64,000 nucleotides of DNA, taken from the NCBI RefSeq assembly GCF_007746795.1, contig NZ_CP036343.1, positions 6,276,357 through 6,340,356 of the forward strand. The letters run 5' to 3'. Under the pieces are notes generated by a model. It was not told the DNA's origin, ran no database searches, and saw nothing but the letters and a program-made list of their open reading frames with translations. Position numbers and translations under genes: made by a program. Shown here one piece after another: positions 47,024 to 55,137 of the stretch (positions are counted from its first letter, which is position 1; each line of letters starts with the position of its first letter). The stretch comes from Gimesia algae. GTDB lineage: Bacteria; Planctomycetota; Planctomycetia; Planctomycetales; Planctomycetaceae.

Positions 47024-48046
47024 ATGTCTGCAGATTCCGTTGAAACCACCAGCCGCTACTGGGCCGGCTTCGACCTGGGTGGCACCAAAATGCTGGCCAA
47101 AATATATGACTCTCAATATAAAACTCTGGGCAAAAAACGGAGAAAGACCAAAGGTCATACAGGGGTAGAAATGGGACTGGAACGCATGGTCCAGACGATT
47201 TATCAGGCTTTGGAAGAAGCTGGTTTGACTCCCAACGAACTGGCGGGCATTGGTGTCGGCTGCCCCGGTCCGCTGGATCTGGAAGCGGGAATTATCTTCG
47301 AAGCTCCCAATCTGGGCTGGTATAACGCTCCCGTTAAAGACGTACTGGAAAAAGAGTTCGGTTGTCCGGTTGTGATCTGTAACGACGTCGATGCTGGCGT
47401 ATATGGCGAATACCGTTTCGGAGCTGCCAGAGGTGCCCAATCAGTCCTGGGAATTTTCCCGGGAACCGGTATTGGCGGTGGTGCCGTCTACCGCGGACAG
47501 CTGATCCAGGGAAGTAAAAGCTCCTGCATGGAAATTGGACACATTAAGGTCCTGCCGGAAGGTCCTGAATGCGGGTGTGGGCAACATGGATGCCTGGAAG
47601 TTCTGGCGAGCCGACTGGCAATCTCTGCCGCTGCAGCACAGGCAGCATACCGTGGAGATGCGCCGACCCTGCGTTCCCTGGCTGGCACTGACCTGTCCAA
47701 TATTCGCAGCGGCATCCTTGCATCAGCCATCAAGGGTGGTGACGAGAGTGTCAAAAATATTATTCAGCGGGCTGCGGAGTATATTGGAATTGCAGCAGGA
47801 AATCTGGTCCACACTTTTTCCCCGGAAATTATTGTTCTGGGAGGTGGCCTGGTAGAAGCGATGCCTGAACTGATTGTGCCCGCGGTGACCGAAGCCACAC
47901 GGAAAAACGTGATGCCTACCTTCAAAGATTCATTCAAAGTTGTTGCCGCTCAACTGGGGGATGACTCGTCGGTTATGGGGGTCGCCGCCTGGGCTCAAAA
48001 CGTAATTCAGCAAAACTCTTCGATGAGAATTGAAACGCAGGTATGA
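47024..48046 (+). CDS. ROK-family sugar kinase (glucokinase-like)
   Basis: 340 residues. FDLGGTKMLAKIYD is the ATP/phosphate-binding start. The catalytic Asp lies in VICNDVDAGVYGEYRFGAARG, and GIFPGTGIGGGAVYRG is the second phosphate loop. The ROK zinc site reads ECGCGQHGCLEVLASR. IVLGGGLVEAMPEL closes the fold. The enzyme probably phosphorylates glucose or a related hexose. The stop overlaps the start of the Ppx gene by 4 bases, and ppk follows, so it is part of a polyphosphate operon. A polyphosphate-dependent glucokinase is possible from context, but the intact zinc motif fits ATP-type ROK kinases better. Confidence 0.9.
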   Translation: MSADSVETTSRYWAGFDLGGTKMLAKIYDSQYKTLGKKRRKTKGHTGVEMGLERMVQTIYQALEEAGLTPNELAGIGVGCPGPLDLEAGIIFEAPNLGWYNAPVKDVLEKEFGCPVVICNDVDAGVYGEYRFGAARGAQSVLGIFPGTGIGGGAVYRGQLIQGSKSSCMEIGHIKVLPEGPECGCGQHGCLEVLASRLAISAAAAQAAYRGDAPTLRSLAGTDLSNIRSGILASAIKGGDESVKNIIQRAAEYIGIAAGNLVHTFSPEIIVLGGGLVEAMPELIVPAVTEATRKNVMPTFKDSFKVVAAQLGDDSSVMGVAAWAQNVIQQNSSMRIETQV

Positions 48047-49662
48047 ACACGAAAGATTCACCGCCGGCTGAAGCTTCTTCAGGTTCCAGTCGACCGGAGT
48101 CTGGCACAATTCAGTTGATCGCCGTGATCGATATCGGAACGGGTGCGATTCGTATGGCCATTGCTGAGATCAAAGAAGACGGCTCTGTATACGCATTGGA
48201 ACGACTCTCCCAGGCGGTGACGCTGGGGAAAGACACGTTTCAAACGCGGAATATTCAGAAGTCAACGATGGAAGAGTGTGTGCGCATCCTCAAAAGCTAC
48301 CGTCGGCGGCTGGATGAATACCAGATCACGCGCGACGATCAGATTCGGGTGGCTGCCACCAGCGCTGTCCGCGAAGCTGACAATCGCCTGGCGTTCACAG
48401 ACCGGATTTTCATTGCGACCGGGTTTGAAGTCTCCCCCCTTGATGAAGCCGAAGTCAATCGAATTACTTACCAGGGGATTCGCCCTTACCTGGCAGCCAA
48501 ACCCAACCTGGACGAAGCACAAACCATTGTTACGGAAATTGGTGGAGGCACAACGGAATTGCTGCTCGTGCAGAAAGGTGATGTTCTGTTCTCCGGCAAT
48601 TATCGACTGGGGGCTTTGCGGCTGCGGGAAATGCTCAAGGGGTATCGTGTGCCGTTATCCAAGGAACGCACGATCATGGAGAATCAGATCGAACGTGTCA
48701 TCCAGCAGATCGTACATGAAGTTCCCGGTGATAAATCAGTCAAACTGGTCGTATTGGGAGGTGATGTCCGCTTTGCTTTGGCACAACTCCGACCTGATGA
48801 TGAAATCCCGGATCCTGGCAACTCACCCGATGAGCTGGATCGGCTCAAGGTCTCAGAACTCAGCAAGTTTACCGATAAAATTCTGCAGAAGAATGAAGAC
48901 GAACTGGTCCAGGAATACCACTTGTCATTCACCGACGCCGAAACACTCGGGCCGGCACTGCTCGCTTATACCAAGCTGGCAGAAGCCTATCAGCAGAAAC
49001 ACATCTACGTGACGAAAGCCAACTTTCGTGATGGTCTTTTGAAAGAAATGGCCGACCAGAGTAACTGGTCTGACGAGTTCAATCAGCAGGTACTTCGCTC
49101 CACAATTGATTTTGGAAAACGCTTTGATTTTGATGAGACTCATGCCAGCCATGTCGCCTTTCTGGCAGACAAGCTGTTCCAGTCATTACAGAATGAACAC
49201 AAACTCGACGCGCGGAATCGACTGTTATTGTATATTGCCGCTCACCTGCATGAGATCGGGATTTACGTTAATCAACGCGGTTATCACAAACATTCAATGT
49301 ACCTGATCAGCAACGGTAATCTGTTTGGACTGGGACAGACCGACCTGCTGCTGGTCGCGTTGATTGCCCGTTATCATCGCCGCGCTTCACCCAAAGCCAC
49401 CCATCCGGGATATTCCACACTGGATCGTGTCAGTCGCATTGCCATCGCTAAAATGGCCGCCATCCTGCGGGTCGCAGACTCCCTGGATTATTCCTACAGT
49501 CAAAGGGTTAAGGAAATTGAATGCGAGATTGACCAGGGACAGTTGATCATTTCGATTCCCCATGTGGAAGATGTCTCGCTGGAACAAATCGCGCTTGTTG
49601 AAAAAGGCCCGCTGTTTGAAGAAGTCTTCGGGTTGAAAGTTCACTTGAGGAAAAAACAGTAA
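48043..49662 (+). CDS. Exopolyphosphatase / guanosine pentaphosphatase (Ppx/GppA) with HD domain
   Basis: 539 residues. The N-terminal ASKHA ATPase fold has VIDIGTGAIRMAIAEI and TEIGGGTTELLLVQKGDVLFSGNYRLGALRL, both phosphate-binding loops. VRVAATSAVREADNRLAFTDRI matches the conserved Ppx stretch. The C-terminal half carries an HD-type region (AAHLHEIGIYVNQRGYHKHSMYLI; LLLVALIARYHRRASPK; KMAAILRVADSLDYSYSQ). It hydrolyses inorganic polyphosphate from the end or pppGpp to ppGpp. It overlaps the ROK gene by 4 bp (ATGA) and is 76 bp from ppk, placing synthesis and breakdown of polyphosphate in one unit. Confidence 0.93.
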   Translation: MNTKDSPPAEASSGSSRPESGTIQLIAVIDIGTGAIRMAIAEIKEDGSVYALERLSQAVTLGKDTFQTRNIQKSTMEECVRILKSYRRRLDEYQITRDDQIRVAATSAVREADNRLAFTDRIFIATGFEVSPLDEAEVNRITYQGIRPYLAAKPNLDEAQTIVTEIGGGTTELLLVQKGDVLFSGNYRLGALRLREMLKGYRVPLSKERTIMENQIERVIQQIVHEVPGDKSVKLVVLGGDVRFALAQLRPDDEIPDPGNSPDELDRLKVSELSKFTDKILQKNEDELVQEYHLSFTDAETLGPALLAYTKLAEAYQQKHIYVTKANFRDGLLKEMADQSNWSDEFNQQVLRSTIDFGKRFDFDETHASHVAFLADKLFQSLQNEHKLDARNRLLLYIAAHLHEIGIYVNQRGYHKHSMYLISNGNLFGLGQTDLLLVALIARYHRRASPKATHPGYSTLDRVSRIAIAKMAAILRVADSLDYSYSQRVKEIECEIDQGQLIISIPHVEDVSLEQIALVEKGPLFEEVFGLKVHLRKKQ

Positions 49663-49738
49663 CACCGCCTGATAAGATCTCCAAACGACCATTGAGTTCT
49701 ACTTCATACAATTGACATACTGAAATAACAGGTTGACC

Positions 49739-51868
49739 ATGGCCAACAAAACAACGAATTTTATCAACCGGGAATTAAGTTGGCTGGAATTCAATCAACG
49801 GGTTCTGGATGAAGCACATGATCCGGAAATCCCGCTGCTGGAGCGACTGAAGTTTCTGGCCATCACCAGTTCTAACCTGGATGAATTCTTCATGGTTCGT
49901 GTGGGTGGTCTGCATCTGCTGCAGGCCAGTGGAAATAAAAGCACGGATCCATCAGGGCTGACACCGCGTGAAACGCTCGATGCAGTCGGTCTGCGTGCGC
50001 ACCAGATGATGGTGGAACAGTATCAGTGTTTGCTCGAAGAAATTGAACCACCGCTGGCAGCCGCCGGCTTCCAGCGCGTCAACCCACAGGAACTCTCTGA
50101 TTCCCAGCGGCGGATAGTCGAACATGTTTTCCGGGATGAAATTTATCCCGTACTCACACCGATGGCAGTCACGGAAGATATGGAATTTCCCTATCTGGTG
50201 AACCAAACGCTGAATCTCGTCGTGCGACTGGCCCCCGATGAAAAAGGAAATGGGAAAGGGAAAACAAAAGAAGACCGCTTCGCCATTATTCCCTTTGGCA
50301 GAACTGAATTCCGGTTCATCACTCTCCCCTCGGAAGGTGGCTACCAGTATCTGCCCATGGAAGATGCGATCTGCCTGTTTATCGAACAATATTTTCAAGG
50401 CGAACATGTTCTGGAAAGTATCCCTTTTCGAGTGACCAAAAATGCGGATGTCAGTCTGCAGGATGAATTCGCCTCTGACCTGCTGCATCAGATGGAAGAC
50501 ATGCTCGACCAGCGCAAGCAGGGAGATTGCATCCGACTGGAAATCGCGGAATCGGTTTCTGTTGAAACCCTGGAATTCCTGGAACGAGGTCTCGGCGTCC
50601 TTGATGAGAATGTTTATCGGATCCCCGGACCACTGGACCTGACGGCCTTTATGCGATTGACGGATACTTCGGGGTTTGATGCCCAGAAAGATGTCAGTTG
50701 GCCGCCCCAACCCTCTCCGGAAGTCAATCCACGCATCAGCATGTTTGAAAACATCACCCGGCAGGACATCCTGCTGTGTCATCCCTATGAAAGTTTTGAA
50801 CCCGTAGTACGACTGGTTGAAGAAGCCGCCGTCGATCCTGATGTGCTGGCCATCAAACAGATTCTCTATCGCACGAGTAAACACAGCCCCATTGTGGCAG
50901 CGCTGACCCGCGCCGCTGAGCAGGGCAAGCATGTCACTGTGATCGTTGAGCTCAAAGCCCGATTCGATGAAGCGCGGAATATCGAATGGGCCAAGAACCT
51001 GGAAAATGCCGGCGTGCAGGTCATCTACGGAGTCAAAGGCCTGAAGACGCATGCCAAGATCTGCTGTATTATTCGCCGCGAACCGCACGGAATTCAACGT
51101 TACCTGCATTTTGGTACGGGCAATTACAACGACGCAACATCAAAAATCTACAGTGATATCAGCTACTTCACCAACGATGAAGTTCTGGCGTCTGACGCCA
51201 TCAACTTTTTTAATTCGATCACCGGTTATTCGATCCCTCAGAAGTATCAGAAACTGGAAGCAGCCCCCATCAGCCTGCGGGATAAACTGCTTGACCTGAT
51301 CCATCATGAAACGGAGAGAAAAAAACAGGGACAGAAAGCCCGAATTGTGGCGAAGATCAATTCCCTGGTTGACCCTGAAATCATCGATGCACTTTATGAA
51401 GCTTCGGAAGCAGGTGTGAAGATCAAGCTCAACATTCGTGGCATCTGCTGCCTGCGACCGGGTGTTCCCAAGCTCAGCAAAAATATCGAAGTCATCAGCA
51501 TTATTGATCGCTTCCTCGAACATGCCCGGATATTTTACTTCTATCATGGCGGAGACGAACGCGTTTTCATTTCCAGTGCCGACTGGATGCCACGCAATCT
51601 GGATCGCAGAGTCGAACTGCTCGTTCCCATTGAAGAAGAAAAGTGTCACCGAAAATTGATCAAAATTCTCCACAGCTACTTTGAAGATAACGCCAAAGCA
51701 CGCGTCTTAAACAGCGAGGGAGTTTACGAACGGATTACCCCGAATAAAGAGAAAAATCTGGTGCGCTGCCAGCAGGTGCTTTACGAAGAAGCCGTCGCTG
51801 CGATCAAGCAGGCTGAAAAAGCCGGACGCACCGTCTTTGAACCGCATATGGCCCCGGACGATCAATAA
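49739..51868 (+). CDS. ppk1: Polyphosphate kinase 1
   Basis: 709 residues from the ATG at 49739 (a TTG two codons earlier is possible). It makes polyphosphate from ATP reversibly. The N-terminal domain starts NFINRELSWLEFNQRVLDEA. The head and two phospholipase D-like domains follow. KTHAKICCIIRRE has the autophosphorylated His (equivalent of His435 in E. coli), followed by RYLHFGTGNYNDATSKIYSDISYFT. The second PLD-like site reads RIFYFYHGGDERVFISSADWMPRNLDRRVELLVPI. A short Lys/Gly-rich insert (DEKGNGKGKTKEDR) in the head domain is unusual. It follows the Ppx gene after 76 bp. Confidence 0.97.
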   Translation: MANKTTNFINRELSWLEFNQRVLDEAHDPEIPLLERLKFLAITSSNLDEFFMVRVGGLHLLQASGNKSTDPSGLTPRETLDAVGLRAHQMMVEQYQCLLEEIEPPLAAAGFQRVNPQELSDSQRRIVEHVFRDEIYPVLTPMAVTEDMEFPYLVNQTLNLVVRLAPDEKGNGKGKTKEDRFAIIPFGRTEFRFITLPSEGGYQYLPMEDAICLFIEQYFQGEHVLESIPFRVTKNADVSLQDEFASDLLHQMEDMLDQRKQGDCIRLEIAESVSVETLEFLERGLGVLDENVYRIPGPLDLTAFMRLTDTSGFDAQKDVSWPPQPSPEVNPRISMFENITRQDILLCHPYESFEPVVRLVEEAAVDPDVLAIKQILYRTSKHSPIVAALTRAAEQGKHVTVIVELKARFDEARNIEWAKNLENAGVQVIYGVKGLKTHAKICCIIRREPHGIQRYLHFGTGNYNDATSKIYSDISYFTNDEVLASDAINFFNSITGYSIPQKYQKLEAAPISLRDKLLDLIHHETERKKQGQKARIVAKINSLVDPEIIDALYEASEAGVKIKLNIRGICCLRPGVPKLSKNIEVISIIDRFLEHARIFYFYHGGDERVFISSADWMPRNLDRRVELLVPIEEEKCHRKLIKILHSYFEDNAKARVLNSEGVYERITPNKEKNLVRCQQVLYEEAVAAIKQAEKAGRTVFEPHMAPDDQ

Positions 51869-52089
51869 TAGAGCGAACCTGTTTCAGACTTGCGTGTCAC
51901 TACACAAGAAGTCAGTCAATTTGAGACACAACGGTCTACCGTCTGACTTCATTGATCTGGAATTCGCGGGAATGGTTAAATCCTTATCTTCTGCAATAAG
52001 AATATGTTACCGTTTTCTGTTTTCCCGTTCATGAGAAATTCTGCAGGTTCCTCGCAAATAGGTCTTGTCACAATCAAGGGATCTGCAAA

Positions 52090-52364
52090 AATAGGAGTAA
52101 GTAATGTATCGCACCCACGCAGTGCGATAGGACTAAAGCCTGTGTTCAAGTTGGAGCTACAGACCGATGATGAAACAGGGAGTTTATCCAAGAAAAGGAG
52201 GTGATTGAGTGGACAGTTATTGTTGTAGCCAGAAAGGTGGTTGTTCTTAGCGACTACTGGCGGGTTGTCAAAGACAACCACCACTCGTGAGGATCACCTC
52301 GATCCAAACGAAAAATTAGCCGGAGGCTGATCTGCGCCAGCGTAGATCAGCCTCTCTTTATTTC
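52090..52364 (+). ncRNA. Candidate structured small RNA or leader-type transcript without a downstream gene
   Basis: A gene-poor 580-bp gap (51869-52447) contains a dense set of signals. ATG at 52104 with AGGAG upstream opens an 8-codon frame that coincides with a perfect 8-bp hairpin (TATCGCAC/GTGCGATA, 52107-52129). AAGGAGGTGAT (52195-52205) is a full-length Shine-Dalgarno, 7 bases from the last G of AGGAGG to a GTG (52209) that opens a 13-codon Cys-rich frame. GGTGGTTGT (236-244) and GGTTGTC (263-269) both can pair with GACAACCACC (273-282) and so exclude each other. ATCACCTC (293-300) is complementary to the Shine-Dalgarno. A strong terminator ends the unit. No ordinary gene follows on this strand. 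Positions in brackets are 52,xxx. Not matched to a known RNA family. Confidence 0.45.
52323..52361 (+). terminator. Rho-independent terminator of the structured unit
   Basis: An 11-bp perfect stem (GAGGCTGATCT with AGATCAGCCTC) around a 10-nt loop, followed by TCTTTATTT. There is no protein gene in front of it on the plus strand within 450 bp, which argues for a separate transcript or a very long ppk1 3' tail. Confidence 0.75.
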
Positions 52365-52378
52365 CAGAGAAGATCATG

Positions 52379-52422
52379 TAAAAAAACAGCACCGGAGTCT
52401 GACTCCGATGCTGTTTTTTATT
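52379..52422. terminator. Bidirectional rho-independent terminator
   Basis: ACAGCA-CCGGAGT pairs with ACTCCG-ATGCTGT, flanked by an A run and a T run. It lies 25 bp after the minus-strand oxidoreductase gene and backs up the plus-strand terminator before it. Confidence 0.8.
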
Positions 52423-52447
52423 TTCAGTAATACCCTGATCAGTACTG

Positions 52448-53746
52448 TCAGACTTCGTTAGGAACCACAAATGGTTCACGGTACTCGCGGGTCAGATATT
52501 TATCTGCTTCCGCATCGTTTACAAACTGTTCCGTCTTGGGATCGAAATTCAACTGACGCCCCAGACGGAAGGCGATGTTACCCAGGTGGGCAATACCGGA
52601 ACTGGTATGAGCGGTCTCAACGGGACCGTTCAAAGTTTCTGCCTTACGTGAACGGACGGCATTCAGGAAGTTCGTGAAGTGAGGAACAACCGGATCGTCA
52701 CCACTGTTTTTAGGCCCCGGTTCGCCTTTGCGTCCCAGGAAGATTTCATAGGAGTTATACCCTTTCACGACCATATATCCTTCTGACCCGTAGAAGATAT
52801 TGCCGACAGAGGCTCCCCCTTCGTCATTGGTCATCCAGGGACGTACTTCAAACTGAATCATTTTATTTTCTTCAGGATAGAAGTAATTGGTAGAAAGAAC
52901 TTCGGGAGTCACTTTGTCGTCATCCCAGAGAAACTTGCCTCCCATCGCAGTAATCTGAGAAGGAAGTTTGACATCCAGCCCCCACAGGCACATATCCGTT
53001 TCATGGACACCCTGATTCCCCACATCACCATTGCCATAATCCCAGGTCCAATGCCAGTTATAATGTACATAGCGTTGTGAATAATCGGTTTCCTGAGCAG
53101 GCCCCTGCCAGAGATTCCAGTCGAGGTAAGATGGAGCTTTCTCATCCGGTTTGTGGCCGATTGACGGACGCCAGCGAAAGACCAGACCGCGGGCCATATA
53201 AACATCGCCGATTGTTCCTTTGCGAAGATGCTCTACCCCTTCCTGAATCGCAGGCTGACTGCGGAGCTGTACGCCGTGTTGCACGATCCGTTTGTATTTT
53301 TTTGCCGCTTCAATCATTTTGCGGCCTTCAAACAGATTATGTGAACCTGGCTTTTCGACATAAACGTCTTTACCGGCCTGGCAGGCCCAGATGGTTGCCA
53401 GTGAATGCCAGTGGTTCGGTGTCGCGACAGTCACAACATCAATGTCATCCCGGTCGAAGACCTTTCGCATATCGGTTTCGGTCTCAACTTTACGTCCGTA
53501 TTTTTTTTCGAACTCGGCAGCCCGCTTGGCAAGCACCTGTTCATCGGGATCACACAACAGCACAACATCAGCGCCTTCAATTTCACCAATCGCTTTAATA
53601 TGTGTTCTACCGCGTCCGTTCACACCCAGAACGGCAACTCTGATTTTACTGTTGACATCTGCTCGCGCGGTACCAGTCAACAATGAAGTGGCTGCAACCG
53701 CCCCTGCACTGGTCTGAAGAAAGCTGCGTCGTGTGACCTCACTCAT
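52448..53746 (-). CDS. Tat-exported Gfo/Idh/MocA-family oxidoreductase
   Basis: 432 residues. The N-terminus has a twin-arginine signal (TRRSFLQTSAGAVAATSLLTGTARA). The Rossmann domain follows (KIRVAVLGVNGRGRTHIKAI, then VVLLCDPDEQV). VVTVATPNHWHSLATIWACQAGKDVYVEKPGSHN has the conserved EKP lysine. The C-terminal sheet domain includes HWTWDYGNGDVGNQGVHETDMCLWGL. This exported class is characteristic of Planctomycetes and often linked to polysaccharide or sugar-acid breakdown; the substrate is unknown. Monocistronic, with a 500-bp gap upstream of its start. Confidence 0.93.
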   Translation of the reverse strand: MSEVTRRSFLQTSAGAVAATSLLTGTARADVNSKIRVAVLGVNGRGRTHIKAIGEIEGADVVLLCDPDEQVLAKRAAEFEKKYGRKVETETDMRKVFDRDDIDVVTVATPNHWHSLATIWACQAGKDVYVEKPGSHNLFEGRKMIEAAKKYKRIVQHGVQLRSQPAIQEGVEHLRKGTIGDVYMARGLVFRWRPSIGHKPDEKAPSYLDWNLWQGPAQETDYSQRYVHYNWHWTWDYGNGDVGNQGVHETDMCLWGLDVKLPSQITAMGGKFLWDDDKVTPEVLSTNYFYPEENKMIQFEVRPWMTNDEGGASVGNIFYGSEGYMVVKGYNSYEIFLGRKGEPGPKNSGDDPVVPHFTNFLNAVRSRKAETLNGPVETAHTSSGIAHLGNIAFRLGRQLNFDPKTEQFVNDAEADKYLTREYREPFVVPNEV

Positions 53747-54248
53747 AATTCACCCTTTATCATTTGAATAATAAAACGTTAACCTGTGACAGGCTGAACG
53801 AAAATAACCCCCTGATGTAATACATTATCGTAAGCAGCCTGCCCACCAAAGTCCAGACATTCGGCAGTGGAACCTGAGTTAACAAAACCGGGTTTTTCCT
53901 GAAAATAGTTTCTCGATGGAACTCTTAACGTCGTTTACTTCTGGCAACAACTGCCTGCCTGCAGGGACAAACTGGATTTTCAGGGTTTTTAAAGCTTGCT
54001 GCAGATCCGAATCTGAATGCACGTTGATTTCCAGGAACATCACAGAATATTCTGTTCAGCAACTGACGGCTTGAGCCAGAGTATTCCCATGCGGTTCACA
54101 ATCAAATTCAATCCGCCTCTAATCATTTGTGTGTTATAGTTTTAAAGGTTCCACTATGAATGAAAATCAAAACACAACCTGTCTCTTAATTCATACCTGT
54201 GATCGAATCAGCTCTGCAGATACAGTCCATTTGAATTAAAGACATTTC
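53747..54248. other. 500-bp gap between the Tat oxidoreductase and the second response regulator
   Basis: No supported gene on either strand. It contains the oxidoreductase promoter on the minus strand and, by inference, the promoter of the response-regulator transcript on the plus strand. TATAGT at 54135 is a possible -10 element. The right end runs into the terminator at 54249. Confidence 0.4.
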
Positions 54249-54287
54249 AAAACGCTCTCCCCTCTGGTGAGGAGAGCGTTTTGTTTT
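54249..54287 (+). terminator. Strong intrinsic terminator in the leader of the second response-regulator gene
   Basis: A 12-bp perfect stem (AAAACGCTCTCC with GGAGAGCGTTTT) around CCTCTGGTGA is followed by GTTTT. It ends 37 bp before the ATG of the response regulator, with no gene upstream on this strand for about 2.4 kb. It could be an attenuator or the end of a small RNA. Confidence 0.7.
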
Positions 54288-54323
54288 CACAAATCACAAA
54301 CCTTGCTCAGAAAGAAGCTGCCT

Positions 54324-54923
54324 ATGAAGGTACTTGTTGTCGATGAAGTAGGATATACCTGTTACGTGCATACCAGGCTACTAGAGGAACTGGGGTATGA
54401 AGTCATCTGTGCCTCTTCCGGATTTGAAGCACTCTCGATTCTGGAAATGGACAGCAAAATAAAAATCATGTTTTCAGAACTCGTGATGCGGGAACTGGAC
54501 GGACTGGATCTGTTCCTCAAGGTTCAGAAGCAGGAACGGTATAACGACGATGGGCAGTTGGATTCACCCATGTTCTTCCTGCTCACGTCACTTCAGCCGG
54601 GCAATCAGTCTCATAGCCGTCAACTGGAGCGACTGGAACTGGCCAAGAAGCTGGGCATCACAGGGGTCATTTACAAAACGCGCGACCGGGAAGAATTAAA
54701 ACAGTCCTTTGGCCACAGTTTGAAAACGGCGCTGGGTGAACTCTCCGAGACTGCTCCACTTGATATCCAAACACCGGCACAACACCTCTGTGAAATCATC
54801 ACAGTCATCATCGAATCGAAAAATCTGGAAGCAGCAGAAGAGTTTTATGACTTGATCAAATCGCAGACAGAATATCTGGAATACTTTATCGAGAGCTCTC
54901 ACAAACAGGTGGAAACCGCTTAA
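54324..54923 (+). CDS. Degenerate response regulator (pseudo-receiver), paralogue of 40262-40849
   Basis: 199 residues from the ATG at 54324 (a start at 54267 would be inside the terminator). It aligns end to end with the regulator at 40262, including the insert ERYNDDGQLDSPMF and the C-terminal TPAQHLCEIITVIIESKNLEAAEEF. Key residues differ: phospho-acceptor Asp52 is Glu (FSELVM), the acidic pair is Asp7-Glu8, and the Lys118-Pro is Lys-Thr (IYKTRD). Phosphorylation in the usual way is therefore not expected, and Glu may lock an active-like state. No output domain is recognised. Monocistronic. Confidence 0.85.
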   Translation: MKVLVVDEVGYTCYVHTRLLEELGYEVICASSGFEALSILEMDSKIKIMFSELVMRELDGLDLFLKVQKQERYNDDGQLDSPMFFLLTSLQPGNQSHSRQLERLELAKKLGITGVIYKTRDREELKQSFGHSLKTALGELSETAPLDIQTPAQHLCEIITVIIESKNLEAAEEFYDLIKSQTEYLEYFIESSHKQVETA

Positions 54924-55137
54924 CAACTGCATGGCATAATAATATTTCCGCCGAAGGTTCCCCTGTTATCGCTCACATTCCTGACTCACTTCCCTGCTGT
55001 ACATCACAAGTACTTCAAGCCTGTGAAAATTCATGGCAACTGGATTGTCAACAGTGTAAGATTCAGAATAGAGACTGCAGAGTCACTGTTCCCTGTAAAC
55101 TTCCACTCGCCTGACTTTTTTCACGAAACCAGAAATC

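Noticed and set aside
49952-51109. 385-residue minus-strand frame inside ppk1
   Set aside because: Antisense shadow; ppk1 motifs are intact on the plus strand.
52291-52304. GGATCACCTC resembling the 3' end of 16S rRNA
   Set aside because: Only ten bases match and the flanks do not, so it is not an rRNA fragment; kept instead as a possible anti-SD within the structured unit.
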